From Rattus norvegicus (taxonomy: Eukaryota > Chordata > Mammalia > Rodentia > Muridae), in the NCBI RefSeq assembly GCF_036323735.1, contig NC_086021.1:158318476-158382475 (forward strand): a DNA stretch of 64,000 bases. The letters are read 5' to 3'. Shown here piece by piece: positions 1 to 12,600 of the stretch. How positions within the stretch are numbered: the stretch's first letter is position 1; each line of letters begins with the position of its first letter. Position numbers and translations under genes: made by a program. A model generated the notes under the pieces. That model saw only the letters and a list, made by a program, of their open reading frames with translations. It ran no database searches and was not told where the DNA came from.

Positions 1-2876
1 TGACAGGATTTTCACTGTTCCAAATCTAAAAAGAAAACAAGCAGAGGTTGGGACTCAGGCAGCCCTTTTAGCTTCTAACCAAACACTAGTCATTTATTTC
101 TCTTTTGCCCCCTAGAGAGCTGTGAGAATTCAATAAAACCTGAAGCCCCTCCTTTGACGGTTTTACAAGAAAACAATAGACAAAGATGTTCTAATGCCAC
201 ATCCCAAAGGTTAAATTCCAGAAATTGGGTTGAACTTGTTTTCAGTCACCTCTTGCTTGATGCTTTGGCACATTGGGATAAACTCATTTTAGGAAACATT
301 CCTTGCCTTTCCTGGAGTGTAGAAAGGAGGAATTTTCTCCATCAAATCTGCAGCTTCAGGACAGTGGCAGCTGAGTGGGATTCCCACTGAAGCTTCCGGC
401 ATTTGGATCTGTACAAAGAACAATCATTAGGAGTCATAGCCACAAAATTGAAGCCACTTAATCAGCAGCAATCCAGTGTGTGCAATTAATTACAGTGATT
501 GCAGAGCTGAGAATCACTGTGATGCATACTAATAACTGGCCTTGGTAATTGATGCCTCTGTATGGTTCCAATATAACACAGAGTTCCAGGCACACTGATT
601 TCTGCAGGAAGGCTCCTGCTATTATTGCTCTCAGCCTGGCTGAGGAAGAGAACAGTATTTGTTCCCACTGGAGAGCTGAAAGGGTTGTCACTCTAGAATG
701 CAGTTCTCCCTTTTGCATGTCTGGCTCTCTCCTTTGCAGATTGGCTTAGCAAGCCTTTTCCGGTGCTTTGTTGGGTTTTCCAACAGTCTTGTTTAAATCC
801 ATCAAAATCCAGCAATATGAATGCTTAAGCAAAGATATGAAGCGCTTGCTGACAGCTCTATTCACAGCAAAGGGCAAGATGAACCCAAGGCTTCTAGATA
901 AGGACAGAAAATGTCTAGTCCTAAGCAAGAGGATTTATTTGGCTACTCTTGAAGCGCCCAACTTTGAATTTTGATCAATGGAAAATGACAGAGACTTGCT
1001 TAAGCTTTATCTTTGTTAGATCTTCCCTAAGTATCCAGTTTGTCTTTTGCATTATTGTCTCCTGGATTGTCACATCAAAGTTGTAGTTCTTCAAGATGAG
1101 AAGGAATATCTCAATATCTTTACACAAAGTGTGTGTATAGGGCCATGCAGGTTGATTTAAGATATTATGTTTCAAAGCATTCTCCAGGGTAATCTGAGAC
1201 AGGCATTGGATGGCTACATATTAATAAATCATGTTGCAATGAAACAAGAGCAGGTCCAGGAAAGAAAGCAAAGACCAAGAAATATGTGGATAACACAGCC
1301 TGTTTGGCCATGATGATAGAGCCCAACAAATGGTTAGCTTCCAAAGCCCCTCCCTGCAAAGGCCATTGTACCAGACTTGTACCAATTCTTCATTTTCTAG
1401 AGAGCAGTGAGGGTGAAGCTCAGAATGCCTTAGTACATACATGTATGCCTCCTCCATAGAAATTTATTCCTTGATTCTCTTTTCAGAATTGTGTTGTGTC
1501 CATGAAGAAGGCACATTTTGCTTTTGCTCCTCAGATACTTTAATTGACACTGACTCCCTTTTGTTTGTCACAAAACAAATGGCAAGTGAACTCAAAGTAC
1601 AAATCTCAATTAGTGGACTAAATGGATATTTGAACTAACCCACAGGACAGGGCAGAGTTATAGACAAGACATTTCTGCTTAGCATATGAAATGCTACATC
1701 AAGTGTACTGGGTTTTAGACTTTTTAGGTTTTCATCTGACAATTAGGCACTCAAGATGAAAGTGAGTAATACTTGTAGAGTCTAAGACTGATGGTACTAA
1801 AATCAATAAAGTAGAGTTGAGAAATTGTACAGAAGTTTCACATCATCCGTTTATTCTATCTTCAAAAACCCTGGCACATTTTGGCATAAATATAGATGCT
1901 CTTATATTTGGCATAAATATAAGAGACAAACATCTCATTATCATAAAGCCACTAACATGTGGGCAGCATACCGTGCTCTAAAAAGCCTCCCACCCAATAC
2001 AAATGATTCTATATTGGAGGCAAAATATTAGTAAGTATAGTTTGAATGGGTGAAGGAAATAGGCAGGAGCCAGCCAGTTCAGTAACATTAGTACATAGGA
2101 TTTCAAATTCGAGGTAGAAGCCACCTACTAATACCCAGAGATATGTTACTTGGCACATCTCTTCTGGCCAGGACTCTTTACACTAAGAAAACTATAGGAC
2201 TATGCAGTGTCCTGAATATATAATCCAAGTGCTACACAGAACAAGTATTGCACCCAGAGGACTGCCCTCAAGTCCAGTTTCTCTACTACTGGCCTTGTTT
2301 GGCAACCCAGTGAGTTTGTTCCTCACCTAGTTTCTTTATCTGCATAAGTAACATAATTCCCATCATGTGACTTAAAAATCTATTTAAAACAAACAAAGTA
2401 GAAATTACCCTTTGCCAGGCACATCTCAGTGTCCTACAAAGTGGTCTTGGTGCAGCTCAAGGTGAAAAAGGAACAAAGAAATTATACAACATGATCAGGA
2501 TTGTGCATATGACTTGTATGAAGGAAACTTCCTAAAAGGAACAGCACTTTCCACTGACTTTCCTTCAAAGTCAGTCAACTGATTACAGTTTCAATGATTG
2601 TGGAGAGAGTAAATGTCAGAAAACCAGTGTAAAATTATTTTGTGCCATCTTTAGGCCTCTTAATAGTCATTTATTGCTATCTTCTGTATGTGATCTCACA
2701 TCTTTGTGAGACCATTATGTAAATCCTTTATAATATATGGACAAAAAGTTCCCAACTACCAACTAAAGAGCTAAGAATGCCAACAGATAGCATCTGAAGC
2801 CCATAACAAGTATTTCCTTGACTGCTTCAACTTGCCTATATAATGTTTTCACCAGTGTATTTTTAAAATGTCTGCC
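1..2876. other. Unique AT-rich DNA, no gene seen
   Basis: Short open frames only (all under 80 codons), no clear repeat family. One 15-bp direct repeat (TTTGGCATAAATATA at 1880-1894 and 1907-1921). Nothing else stands out. Confidence 0.6.
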
Positions 2877-3226
2877 CTAATTTTGCTTTCTGTTGCTGTG
2901 ATAAACACCATGACCAAAAGTATTTTAGTGAAGAGTTTATTTACCTAATAGGTTACAGTTCATTATGCATCATTGAAAGAAGACAGGGCAGGAACTCAAG
3001 GCAGGACCTGGAGTACTGTTATTCCTGGCTTTTTTCCTGTTATGTTTAGCTAAACTCTTTGTATAGCTGAAGTCCAGAAAATGGTACCACACACAGTGGG
3101 GTAAATCATTCATTAATTGTGAAAATCTGTCAGAGACAGGCCTACAGGTCAATTTGATAGAGATAATTCTTTAATTGGGACTCTATGTAAATGTGTGTCA
3201 TGTTGACAAAAAAACAAACCAACACA
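2877..3226 (-). mobile_element. Rodent LTR-like repeat, family A
   Basis: Shares with 16591-16973 the blocks CTGTGATAAACACCATGACC, GTTACAGTTCATTATGCATC, GGGCAGGAACTCAAGGCAGG and the end GTCATGTTGACAAAA...ACACA. Diverged, no target duplication recognised. Confidence 0.75.
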
Positions 3227-3662
3227 GAACCTTAATTTACGACTTTTTTGTTCTGTTACCATAAACCTGATCAAGTATTACTATGTTAGAACATGGAAAT
3301 GGGGTGACCTGAATCTGTGTTACCAGTCCATGATTTATCCCCAGAATAAGGTTTCTAATTTGCTTTGAATTGTGATTTTGCATTGACACTAGGAAAGGTA
3401 AATAGTATTACTACAAGAATACTTATCATGTGTTGAACAATTCCTTAGCACCAAGTAATAGCTAACATGTATTAAAAAGTGTTTTAAAACCCTTCAAGCT
3501 AAACCAGTAACTTCTTGGCATTTTTGTTTAGAAGGACAAGATGATTTTTAAGGAGCATTGCTTTATAACACCAAAACAAGACTTTCACAAATAGTTCTAA
3601 ACATGTTATTGTATAACAAATTATCTCCAAAATGTAGACACGTATATTATCATTTATGCAGC

Positions 3663-3738
3663 AGAAGGCTAAGCTCTATAAGTTCTAGGCTAGACAGGGC
3701 ATCACAGTGAGTATAACCCTGTCTAAATTACATCATCC
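3663..3738 (+). mobile_element. Possible B1/proto-B1 remnant
   Basis: TTCTAGGCTAGACAGGGCATC followed by CAGTGAGTATAACCCTGTCT recalls the second half of a B1 monomer. Short and diverged. Confidence 0.4.
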
Positions 3739-5570
3739 TCTTTTAAAAAAATCGGTGATCTGTGGGTGAATATTCAGGCAACTATTTCTGCTCCTGGTGA
3801 TAACAGCTGAAACCACCTAGTGGACATCAACTGCCAGGGAGGTTAGCTTGGAGGGTCTTAGGACAACCTCAAGGTTAGTCTTCCTTCTAGAATGGCAACT
3901 TCAGTGTGGTCTAACTTGCTACATTATGAGGAGTTAACTAGAAAAGAGAACCCTACATTGATTTTATAACTCAGCCTCAGTAACTAGATTGACTTCTGAC
4001 ATCTTCCATAGCTCAGAGCAATCCTAAGACTGCATTTTCTGAAACAAACCTTACCTCTGCACGGCAGAACAGGAAGTCTCATTCTAAAGGAGCAGACAGG
4101 ATAGGAAGAGCACTGGGGCTATTTTTGAAAATGGAACATGCTATAAATATTTCACCTCATTATAGGCAGTGTACTATGATATTTTCTACTTTGTTCTATC
4201 TCCTTTTAAAACTGTTGCCCACAAGTCACTACATTAAATTAGTGACCCACTCATGAGATACTTTTCCAAGCATAGAAAGGTAAATGATGAATGACATATG
4301 TACATCTTGTATAAAGATTATCCCTGGCATACTAGCATACCCATGAACACCAAGCTGTACACTAGATACTAAGAACATAGTCATATCTGAATGTTCCCTT
4401 TGAGCAGAACCTAGGCATAGACCTCTCCCAGCCTTTAGCCAGCTTTGAGAAATAAATACTTGGATTTGCTTTGCTCGTGTACAACAAGTCCAGTGTGATT
4501 AAATACCTATGACACAGCAGTATTTTCCTCAGTTCATGCTATTTCCAGCAGACACCCTTAGCCATGATTCACTCCCATGCCTGTGTGAAGATGTGTATGA
4601 TGACTTTCAACCAGTCACTCAAAATGTACCTTTTAGCATTCACCTTGGGTTACAAGAGGGCATGATAACATTGTTGTTAATTTAAGTGAGCACTATGAAC
4701 CATTTCCCATGAGCCCCCTCCCACCCCATTCTCTCTCTGTCAGGTGTCTCTACATGAACAGTGTGATTTGGATCTCCAATATGTTAATGGAAATACCCCA
4801 GATGAGATGAGGGTACAACCATCACATTCCAAAGTTCAATCCTGAACTAAAGATCAGTGTGGCAATTCTGGGCAAGCTGCGAATGGAAATTACAGGGACT
4901 TTGTTTAGCCAACTGGGCCATCCATAGCATTACAAATGAAGGCTGAATGAAGCCATCACCCCATAAATCATAGTGGATGCAACAAGATGTTTTCTAATTG
5001 CTGGGTTTGGGCAAATGTCAGCTCCTAGGACAGAATCTTATTATTAGATTAGAAAAGCAATGGCAATGACAGCACAGACTCTACAAGACAAAGTGTCAGC
5101 CACTGGGTCATCATTTGACCCAGCCAACTATTTGCCCTGTCCTCTCCTTGCATGTCTCTTTTCCTTCAGGGGTTCCTGAGTATCACCTGGAAAGAATTTA
5201 AAACCACACTGATTGTGGAGAAGTATCATTGACACACCATGCTTCTTTTGTGTTCTACAGGACACAGGTTTGAAACACATCCCACTGCGTGTGCACCAGG
5301 TAGGGCTTGGACTGCATCTGCTTAGTATTCTGGTTGTTGTCCATTAGCAGCTGGCCTTAAAAAACCTCTTGTCCTGCCTGGCCTCTATTCCATCCTTTGC
5401 CTCTTGCAGTTCCTTTCTGTTATCTGCACAACAGCAGATCTTGATTACATTCTACTCCCCATGAATTGTTCCCTGACTCAACTTGCTGTTTTTAATCACA
5501 GGTTAGTAGGAGAAAAAAAAAGAAAGGGGCTACTCTAGGTGTGGGTAGGTATGAAAGACTTCTTCTAAGG
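3739..5570. other. Unique DNA, no gene seen
   Basis: No long frame and no repeat family recognised. An A-rich run lies at 5513-5525. Confidence 0.6.
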
Positions 5571-5788
5571 CAATGGTTCTCACCTGGGTGTCACAACCCC
5601 TTTGGGGATTAAACAACTCTTTTACAGGCATCCCCTAAGACTGTTGGACATATCAGATATTTGCATTACAATTCATAACCATAGCATAATTAAAGTTATG
5701 CAACAAAAAAATTACTGTGGTTGTGTATTAGCACAACTTACAGATCTCTGTTAAAAGGTCACAGAATTAGAAAGGTTGGGAACCACTG
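5571..5788 (+). mobile_element. URR1-like hAT DNA transposon relic
   Basis: CAATGGTTCTCACCTGGGTG at the left and GGTTGGGAACCACTG at the right form imperfect terminal inverted repeats. Between them are ACAACCCCTTTGGGG, GATATTTGCATTACAATTCA and AAAGTTATGCAAC blocks typical of this non-autonomous rodent family. The flanking octamers TTCTAAGG and CTCTAAAC share a CTAA core, fitting an eroded 8-bp hAT target duplication. Confidence 0.8.
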
Positions 5789-6498
5789 CTCTAAACGGTC
5801 TTGTGTTGCTGGGAAAGTCCTTCTTCTGGAAACAAAACTGCCTGATCAATGCCATCTGACGTCTTCATCCTCTCAGGCATGCTGACTCTGCTTAGCATGA
5901 ACCAAATGTAGTGATCCTAAGTTTCCCAGATCTCCAGTGCTGTCACACAGCTGCTCTACCCTGTCCCTTCCTGCTAGTTTGACTCTACTTACTATATCTA
6001 GCTTTTTCTGTAGTGTTTTCACAACAAGGCATCCTACTTGGAAACCCAGTGTCACCTCTCCAGCTCAGGTCGATCCATCAGGAATCCTGACAGTGGAGAA
6101 TAGTACCTTCCCCAGAGTTAACCTGAGTAGACTGATCCTAAGGACCTACAGCAGAGCATGGGAAGAAAGCAAGAGCAAGGCAGGAAGTAGTACCAGACGA
6201 ACTTTTTGTAAGTAGTTTCTATCCCAGGCAGTCACAGCAACAGTGAAATCCCCTCAGAAATGGTTGTTCCTTGTGATTGCTTACCCAGGTGATAAGCTCT
6301 GGACGTTTGCTCTGTGATTCCCAAAAGTCATTGGTGGAGGCTTAGTGTCTTACAATGACAATTTTCTGGAACTTCAAGCAGCTTTCTAGAGTGACCCACT
6401 CCACCCACTCCTATGAAATGAAAAGATGTAGGTAACGGTAGCAATTGGCCAGATATCCTGCATGCGAGGTCCAGAAGCTATCATTACTAGGGACCACC
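5789..6498. other. Unique DNA between URR1 and B2
   Basis: Contains a 92-codon frame (5937-6215) without any recognisable domain; regarded as chance. Confidence 0.55.
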
Positions 6499-6513
6499 TT
6501 GGATCTCATTCTT

Positions 6514-6706
6514 TTTTTTAATTTTTTAAAGATTTTTTATTTATTATTATATATGAGTAAACTGTAGCTGTCTTCAGATACACCAGAAGAGGGCATCGGA
6601 TCTCTTTACAGGTGGTTGTGAGCCACCATGTGGTTGCTGGGAATTGAACTCAGGACCTCTGGAAGAGCAGTCGTCACTCTTAACCGCTGAACCATCTCTC
6701 CAGCCC
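6514..6706 (-). mobile_element. B2 SINE with target duplication
   Basis: Reversed B2: an A-rich tail complement at the left, CTGTCTTCAGATACACCAGA, GGGAATTGAACTCAGGACCT, GCAGTCGTCACTCTTAACC and CTGAACCATCTCTCCAGCC at the right (the tRNA-derived promoter end). TTGGATCTCATTCTT at 6499-6513 recurs at 6707-6721, a 15-bp target duplication. A well-preserved insertion made by L1 machinery. Confidence 0.94.
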
Positions 6707-6721
6707 TTGGATCTCATTCTT

Positions 6722-7344
6722 ATGTAAGCAGTACTTGGCCTTATAGGCCTAATGCAAGTTGGGAAGTCTCATAGACCCCTTGTTATTCAACTGTGTTCTG
6801 TTAGTGCTCTCTGAGTTGCTCTGTCCAATATCCTCATATTTCTCTCTCATGATTCCCTCTATGTTTCTATTTCATTTTCTAGTCAGGTCCTTTGGGCAAA
6901 CAGTTGTAAATAGTCTATTTATGAATAAATAACCAGGGAAGTGTTTAACCATACATAACCAGGGAAGATGATATTAACTTAAGGACCTACTGAGGCCACA
7001 GATAGACATCAAACAAGACCAGAAACCCGTCATTTATTTTAAAATTTGTACATAACATTGTAGAAAACTTGTCTGGAATTTGAAAAGAAACTATAAGTCA
7101 GAAATAAAAATTAAAAAAAGCTAAGGTATCAAAGTGACATCTGCGGGTACTTGATATCAAGTTCAAAAAATATGTAACAAAACAGTGAACTCATAATTGG
7201 AGTGAGTTCTGTAACTCTGTTTTATAGCACTATCTTGCAATCAAAACAGCTGCCATCTTCATGACATCAACCGTACCTATTTGTAAGGGTCCATAAGGCC
7301 ATAGGTAAGTACCAAGCCCTGACACTATTAATAATACTCTATTA
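6722..7344. other. Unique AT-rich DNA
   Basis: A short direct repeat AACCAGGGAAG (about 6931 and 6957) is the only structure noted. Confidence 0.55.
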
Positions 7345-7662
7345 TACTTGCAGACAGGAGCCTAGCATAACTGACCTCGGGGAGGCTCAGTACCCCAACA
7401 GCTGGAGTGGGGATTGTTCCTAAAGCTATTGCCTCTCTGTGGAATCCATTCCCCAACTGGGCTGCCTTGTCTGGCCTCATTGGGAGAGGATGCACCTAAC
7501 ATTGCAGAGGGTGGTGCACAGGACGGTTGGGGAGGGCTTTTAGAGGAGAAAGGGAGGGGGGTGGAAGGATGAACTCTGTAAAGCAGTGAGGACAAGAAGG
7601 GGGCAGCAATCAGAATGTAAAATGAATGGATGAGTGAATGAATGAATGAATGAATGAATGAA
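7345..7662 (+). mobile_element. Old LINE-1 (Lx-type) 3' end
   Basis: Plus-strand sequence resembling rodent Lx L1 3' regions: CAGACAGGAGCCTAGCATAA, then GGGCTGCCTTGTCTGGCCTCA, a G-rich stretch and a terminal ATGTAAAATGAATGGATGAG whose tail has become (GAAT)n. Internally shorter than family members I remember. Family assignment is from memory. Confidence 0.7.
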
Positions 7663-7746
7663 TAACAAAAGAAAGAAGGAAAAAAAGAAAGAAAGAAAGG
7701 AAGGAAGGAAGGAAGGAAGGAAGGAAGGAAGGAAGGAAGAAAGAGA
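7633..7746 (+). repeat. (GAAT)n then (GAAA)n/(GGAA)n purine microsatellite
   Basis: Tetranucleotide repeats follow the Lx L1 tail directly: (GAAT)n to 7663, then GAAA and a long GGAA run (7698-7738). Likely grown from the L1 A-rich tail. The family C LTR starts 10 bp later. Confidence 0.95.
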
Positions 7747-7755
7747 GATACAAAT

Positions 7756-8150
7756 TGTTAGCATTTTGCCTAGGCTACACCATAGTTACCTAGCAACAGC
7801 CAGGTGTGCCTGATTCACCATAAAAAGAACTACTTGTCCCCTCTTCTCTCTAGCTCTGGCCTTCTTGCTCTGCCTCGGTCATCTTGCACCTTCTCCTCTC
7901 TGTCTGTCCACCCCCCTCCATGTCCTCCTGACTGGCCTCTATTCCTCTACTTCTCTGCCACCTCTCTCTGACTTTCTCTGTCTCTGTCATCCTCTTAAAT
8001 CCCCTCTCCATGCCCTGAATAAACTCTACCATCCTGTGGCTGGTCCCTCAGGGAGAAGGGATGGGCCTGCGGAGGCACCCCCTCCCCCCACACTTGACTG
8101 TACACCCACTAAACATAACTCCCTCCCTTACCTTTTTATAAAACACAACA
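7756..8150 (+). mobile_element. Solo LTR, family C copy 1, with 5-bp target duplication
   Basis: Begins TGTTAGCATTTTGCC and ends ACACAACA (TG...CA), flanked by CAAAT at 7751-7755 and 8151-8155. Contains a TATA-like CCATAAAAAG (7819-7828), a pyrimidine-rich centre, and AATAAAC (8019-8025) as a likely polyadenylation signal. Same family as 52572-52993 and 55211-55694. No internal retroviral genes adjoin it, so it is a solo LTR. It inserted directly after a purine microsatellite. Confidence 0.85.
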
Positions 8151-8427
8151 CAAATAAATGAAAAAAAGTCCATGAGAACTGTGCCTGATGATATCACCTC
8201 CTAGAAGAGGATAGTAGGGAGTGGGGAGGATTATAGAACTGTCACCAGAGCATCTACCAGTTCTCTCAGCCATCAGGGTTTGTGGAGGTGCTAAGACTAA
8301 AAGAAGGTGACTTCATTAATGTACCCATGAGGAATCTATAATCTATGATGGATGAAGAAGGCTTTTCATTATGACTGCTTTGCTCCTGTCAGTAAGACTT
8401 TGCTTAGAATGACTTGCCAGTAACAAT

Positions 8428-8841
8428 TGTTGAGTCTAATTGAGACTCACAGAACCAGGCATAGTTCAGGATACAAAAGGTCTCCTGGTGAATGGGGGAT
8501 GTTTGCATAAAGCCTTGAGTGCAGCAATAAACTGCTATGTTGTGGGTAGGAGGTGACATCTTGCCAGAGGCATTCCTTGGGCAGTCAGAGACATTCCTCC
8601 CAAGGGAGTAAACAAAGTTTTATATGAATGGAGTTTACACAGTTGGATTTTGTAGGAAAAGCTATTACATGCAGGCTACATTAATCCATGCTCAGTAAGC
8701 AACCTCAAGAAACTCATTGGTTACCAAGAGTGAACTGTGGTAGAATTGTGCCTTGGTTTGTGGTTAAGACTTTAAGGGGAGGTTAGATGTTGTTCACATC
8801 TCCTTTAGGGGAAAATTTTTAGCAACAAACTCCCAGCAACA
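8428..8841 (-). mobile_element. Possible LTR-like repeat
   Basis: Starts TGTTGAGTCTAATTGAG and could end CTCCCAGCAACA, giving TG...CA ends; in reverse it carries motifs that look LTR-like, but I cannot name a family and no target duplication fits. Held at low confidence. Confidence 0.28.
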
Positions 8842-11800
8842 GCTTAGTGCCTGACACCAAGCCAGCTTCCTCATGTAGGTTAACAAGCAGTCTGAGCCTG
8901 TTCTACATAGTGAAAAGAATTTCCTTTTCTGATACTTATATACAAATGTCTGAGGCCAAAGAAGAGATAAAATGTTCTATGTGCTGGATTAGAAATGTTG
9001 ATAGGCTGTTTCAGGCTCTATGATCTAGAATTTAAGCCTCCAGGACTTAAGAACTGAAAGTAGCTGTCTGAATTTGCCACACCAACTGTCCAAAGTAGAA
9101 TGACTCAAACTAGTGGTCATTCATTTAACGCATAGCTCTATCATGGAAAATTTGGAATATGCAGTGGGCAGTTCTTTTTTTCTGTGTTTAGTTTAGTTGA
9201 TTTCTGGTGTGTTTGCTTATGTCTAGGTGTTCAGCTGGCAAGTGTTCTGGACTAATGATTTAGTATGACTAGGACTGGGATAGAAGGTATAAGAGACTCT
9301 ATTTCTCATTAGGTAGTGTGCTTGTTAGGGTACAATCAAGTTGGGTGATGGAAATCTAGGATGAGGGGCAGAATGTGTAAGACTGCTTAGATAAGCCTGT
9401 ACTTACAAATTAATCCAATCTTTTGACACATTCTGTCAAGCCAGGTTATAAATTCAACAGAGATTCAAGAGGTAAAGACATAGGTGCCTAGAAATGTTCA
9501 TGGATGGTTATCTTTGCAGGTTGTGTCCCCTTTCCAAACCCGAAGAACTTTGCTGGTAAGAACTGCATGAGTCACTGAGCTGCCAAGTCATGGACTTCAT
9601 AGGTAGCATTTTGCTTTGAACCACTGTGTTTGAGGATCATGTTTTTAATCCAGAAAATTTTTAAAGTTGACTGCTTCTTCATTTTAGCATGGGTTCCTCT
9701 GGAATGGATGTTAAGATAGTATCAGTATAAAAGTGAAAGATTAGAAGACACTGCCAAGATAAGCAGGAAGTGGGTGGAGAATGAACACCGTGAAGGGAAG
9801 GAAGTCTCGTAAATGTAGTATACTTCAAACTCATGGAATGTTTGACTTTACGGGGGGGCCTGTTCCTGTTAGACACCAGAGTTGCTCCAGTCCAAACTAT
9901 AACCTATATCTCTGCTCTGACTACCTACCTTCCTAATGTATTATTTCCAGACACTTCTGGTTCTTTACAGCACAAACAAACAGAGGCTACAAACCATTTC
10001 TGACAGTTTGATCAAAAGACTGCATGTCAGCTATTAGTTGAGATTAAAGTTCTGGTATCTCATACTATGTCAAAACCTTCCAGGAGCTTGGGACATTAGC
10101 ATTGTCTTTCTTAGTGCTTGAGATGGCTCTTTTTCTATGCAAGTTCTGAGAGATTCCACTTTGAGCCTGTTGAGTAATTTATCTGCTTTTGCTGTTTTCA
10201 TTAAACAGTTTTGCTGTGTGGCAGTAATGCTAGTTCATTTCTTTCTGTTAGTTCCTCAGGGAGGAAGAAATCATCATCATGTGTTCTCATCAGAACCCTT
10301 CGTATACTCAAAGACTGTCACTAATCTGCCTCCTAGACATTTTGTGCTGCAGAAGTAGCCTCAATTGCATTAACCTTTCCTCCTAATTGCCAGACTTAGC
10401 TTTTAATCAGTTGTGCTGTACCTCTCTTTATCCTTTCTCCAATCCGAGATCCTCCTTATACCAGGGAGGTCTTTGATGAGAGAAAGACCTATGCTAGACA
10501 CTTACCCCATATGATTGTCTAGTTAATGATAGGAATGTTGGACTGAGCCTTTACCCCCAAAGCCTTGGGGTTTCACCACACCAAGCATCACCTTTGTTTT
10601 TGAAGGTTTGCTTAATTCAATGACAGAATATTTCTTCTATAGGTGATAAGAGATGGCACCCCTCTATTCTACTAAAAACAAATAATTGAAGTGGAGAAAT
10701 CAAAATTCAAAAGAAGAACCCGTCCTCCATGCTGAGAAGATATCTCATTCGCTCGTGCCCAGGACACCGATGTGGCCTGAATAACATTAAGCACAGCAAT
10801 AAATAATGAACGTTACTGGCAGGAGATGAGTAAAGGTCCTGGACTTACACGTCCTCTTGACAAAAAGTTAAATGATGTTAGAACACCCATCTTTCATCCA
10901 GATCCAGGAGTGTCACCTAACTATAAGAGTAAACGTGATAAACTCTTCTATCAGCATGTTCTGCAGTTTGGTGTGGCTCTGCAGCTGTTTTCTCGGCCTT
11001 CAAGTTCTAGAAGGCTCAGTAAAGACTAAGTCCTGTATATCATCATTATCTCAGCACTAGGAAGAAGCAAATTCAGACGGAACATGTTTACATACACCAT
11101 CCATCAAATGAATGGAATGTTCTATTTACAAAGAGTATTTGTAACAAAGTAGCCGAAAGAAATGTCTGGTCATCTGATTTCTATCATTTTAATTTATATA
11201 TTTTGTTAAATAATAATACTTTGAGCTTTGTCCAATATAGGACTGCAAAGCTCAGAGGCACAGAAGGCTGAGCTCTAAGGTTTACAGGACATGTGCTAGG
11301 ATGCCTCTTAAAAGGAGCTTTCTGCAAAGACAGCTCATCACAGGCTGATCGAAAATACTTTTATCCAGGATGGCTAATCTGCTTCAGGCAGTACAAACTT
11401 TAATGATACAAAATTTTGTGAGATAATCTGTATGTGAAGAAAGATTGTGGCCCAGTGAACCTACACCATGACCCCATTCACCTTCCTTGGTAATCTTTGT
11501 GGCTTCAAAGAATCATTTATAACTGTGATTCAGTGTCACACCAGTTTAGCAAAGCAATAATTAACCCAATAATCTGGGAGAAGAAATGTTGCTATTAGTT
11601 ATTTTCATTCTATCCTTGGGCCCACTGTCCTCAGAGAGTTCAAGTTCTTTGTGCAATTTCAATCCCATAATCCCTATGTCTATTTTAGGCATAAGTTTTA
11701 TTAGCTTTGTCTTTGAAACATTTATGGAGACTCTCCAAATGAATCTTTGAAAGATCAGGTTCAACCACGTATCTCTACAGTTGAAGCTAAAAGAAATCAA

Positions 11801-12449
11801 AAGTTGTGGAAGAGCTCAGTAGACTGCTCAGTGGATAAAACACTTGTGTCCAAGCATGAGGACCAAAATTCATTTCTGCAGTATTTACATAAATGTCAGT
11901 GAGACATGGAAGTCAATCTTTAATTTTGGAACACTGGGTAAAAATTCAATTTAATATCCTTGAACACAGGATTTGGCTCCATTTCACTTCCTTGTCCCTT
12001 TAATACTCAAACCATATATTTTGTATTTTTCCCTTCTCAAGTTGCTCCTTGTCATTAAAATGTTCTTCATAAGAGTGAACTTTAATGACCACACAACAGA
12101 ATTTACACCAGGCTGTTTTGAGATTTCCTTTTTCAAAGCAATTAATCTAAATCTCTTCACCTTAACCACAGACATACTCTTTGAACAATGGTAACAAGCA
12201 GTCACATTTTTCCCCAAAATACCACGAAAACAGTCTCTAGGCCACATACGGTTTTCTTCTTCACAAAACCATGTTGTGCCAGGTCCAAACAGTTCAAATC
12301 ACTCTCAGTAATAAAGTCTTCCACATTGCTACTATGATAGTCCATTAAGCCTCATTTAAAGTATTTCACTTCATGCCTAAGCCCACATTCTCTAAAGAGA
12401 TGCATGGTCAGGCCTACTATAGCAATACCTCACCCCCAATACCTACTTC
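8842..12449. other. Mostly unique DNA, no gene seen
   Basis: Apart from the B4/ID-like SINE at 11808-11912, no repeat or long frame was identified. Frames of 60-80 codons overlap each other and show no domain. Confidence 0.55.
11808..11912 (+). mobile_element. B4/ID-like SINE
   Basis: GAGCTCAGTAGACTGCTCAGTGG, AAAACACTTGTGTCCAAGC and ATGAGGACCAAAATTCA match the tRNA-derived half of B4/ID repeats with divergence. Confidence 0.6.
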
Positions 12450-12600
12450 TGTCTTCGTTAGAATTTTATTGCTATGAACAGACACACCATGTCACAAAAG
12501 GTGATGATCAGCAAAGAAGGCAAGTTGAACCAATGCCACAGCATGATACACAATCTGTTGGGTTATGCTTATACCCTTTTCAAATATCACATGTCCTCTA
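12450..12600 (-). mobile_element. Probable LTR family B terminal fragment
   Basis: TGTCTTCGTTAGAATTTT followed by TTGCTATGAACAGACACACC matches the family B end. The rest is too diverged to align by eye. Confidence 0.4.
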
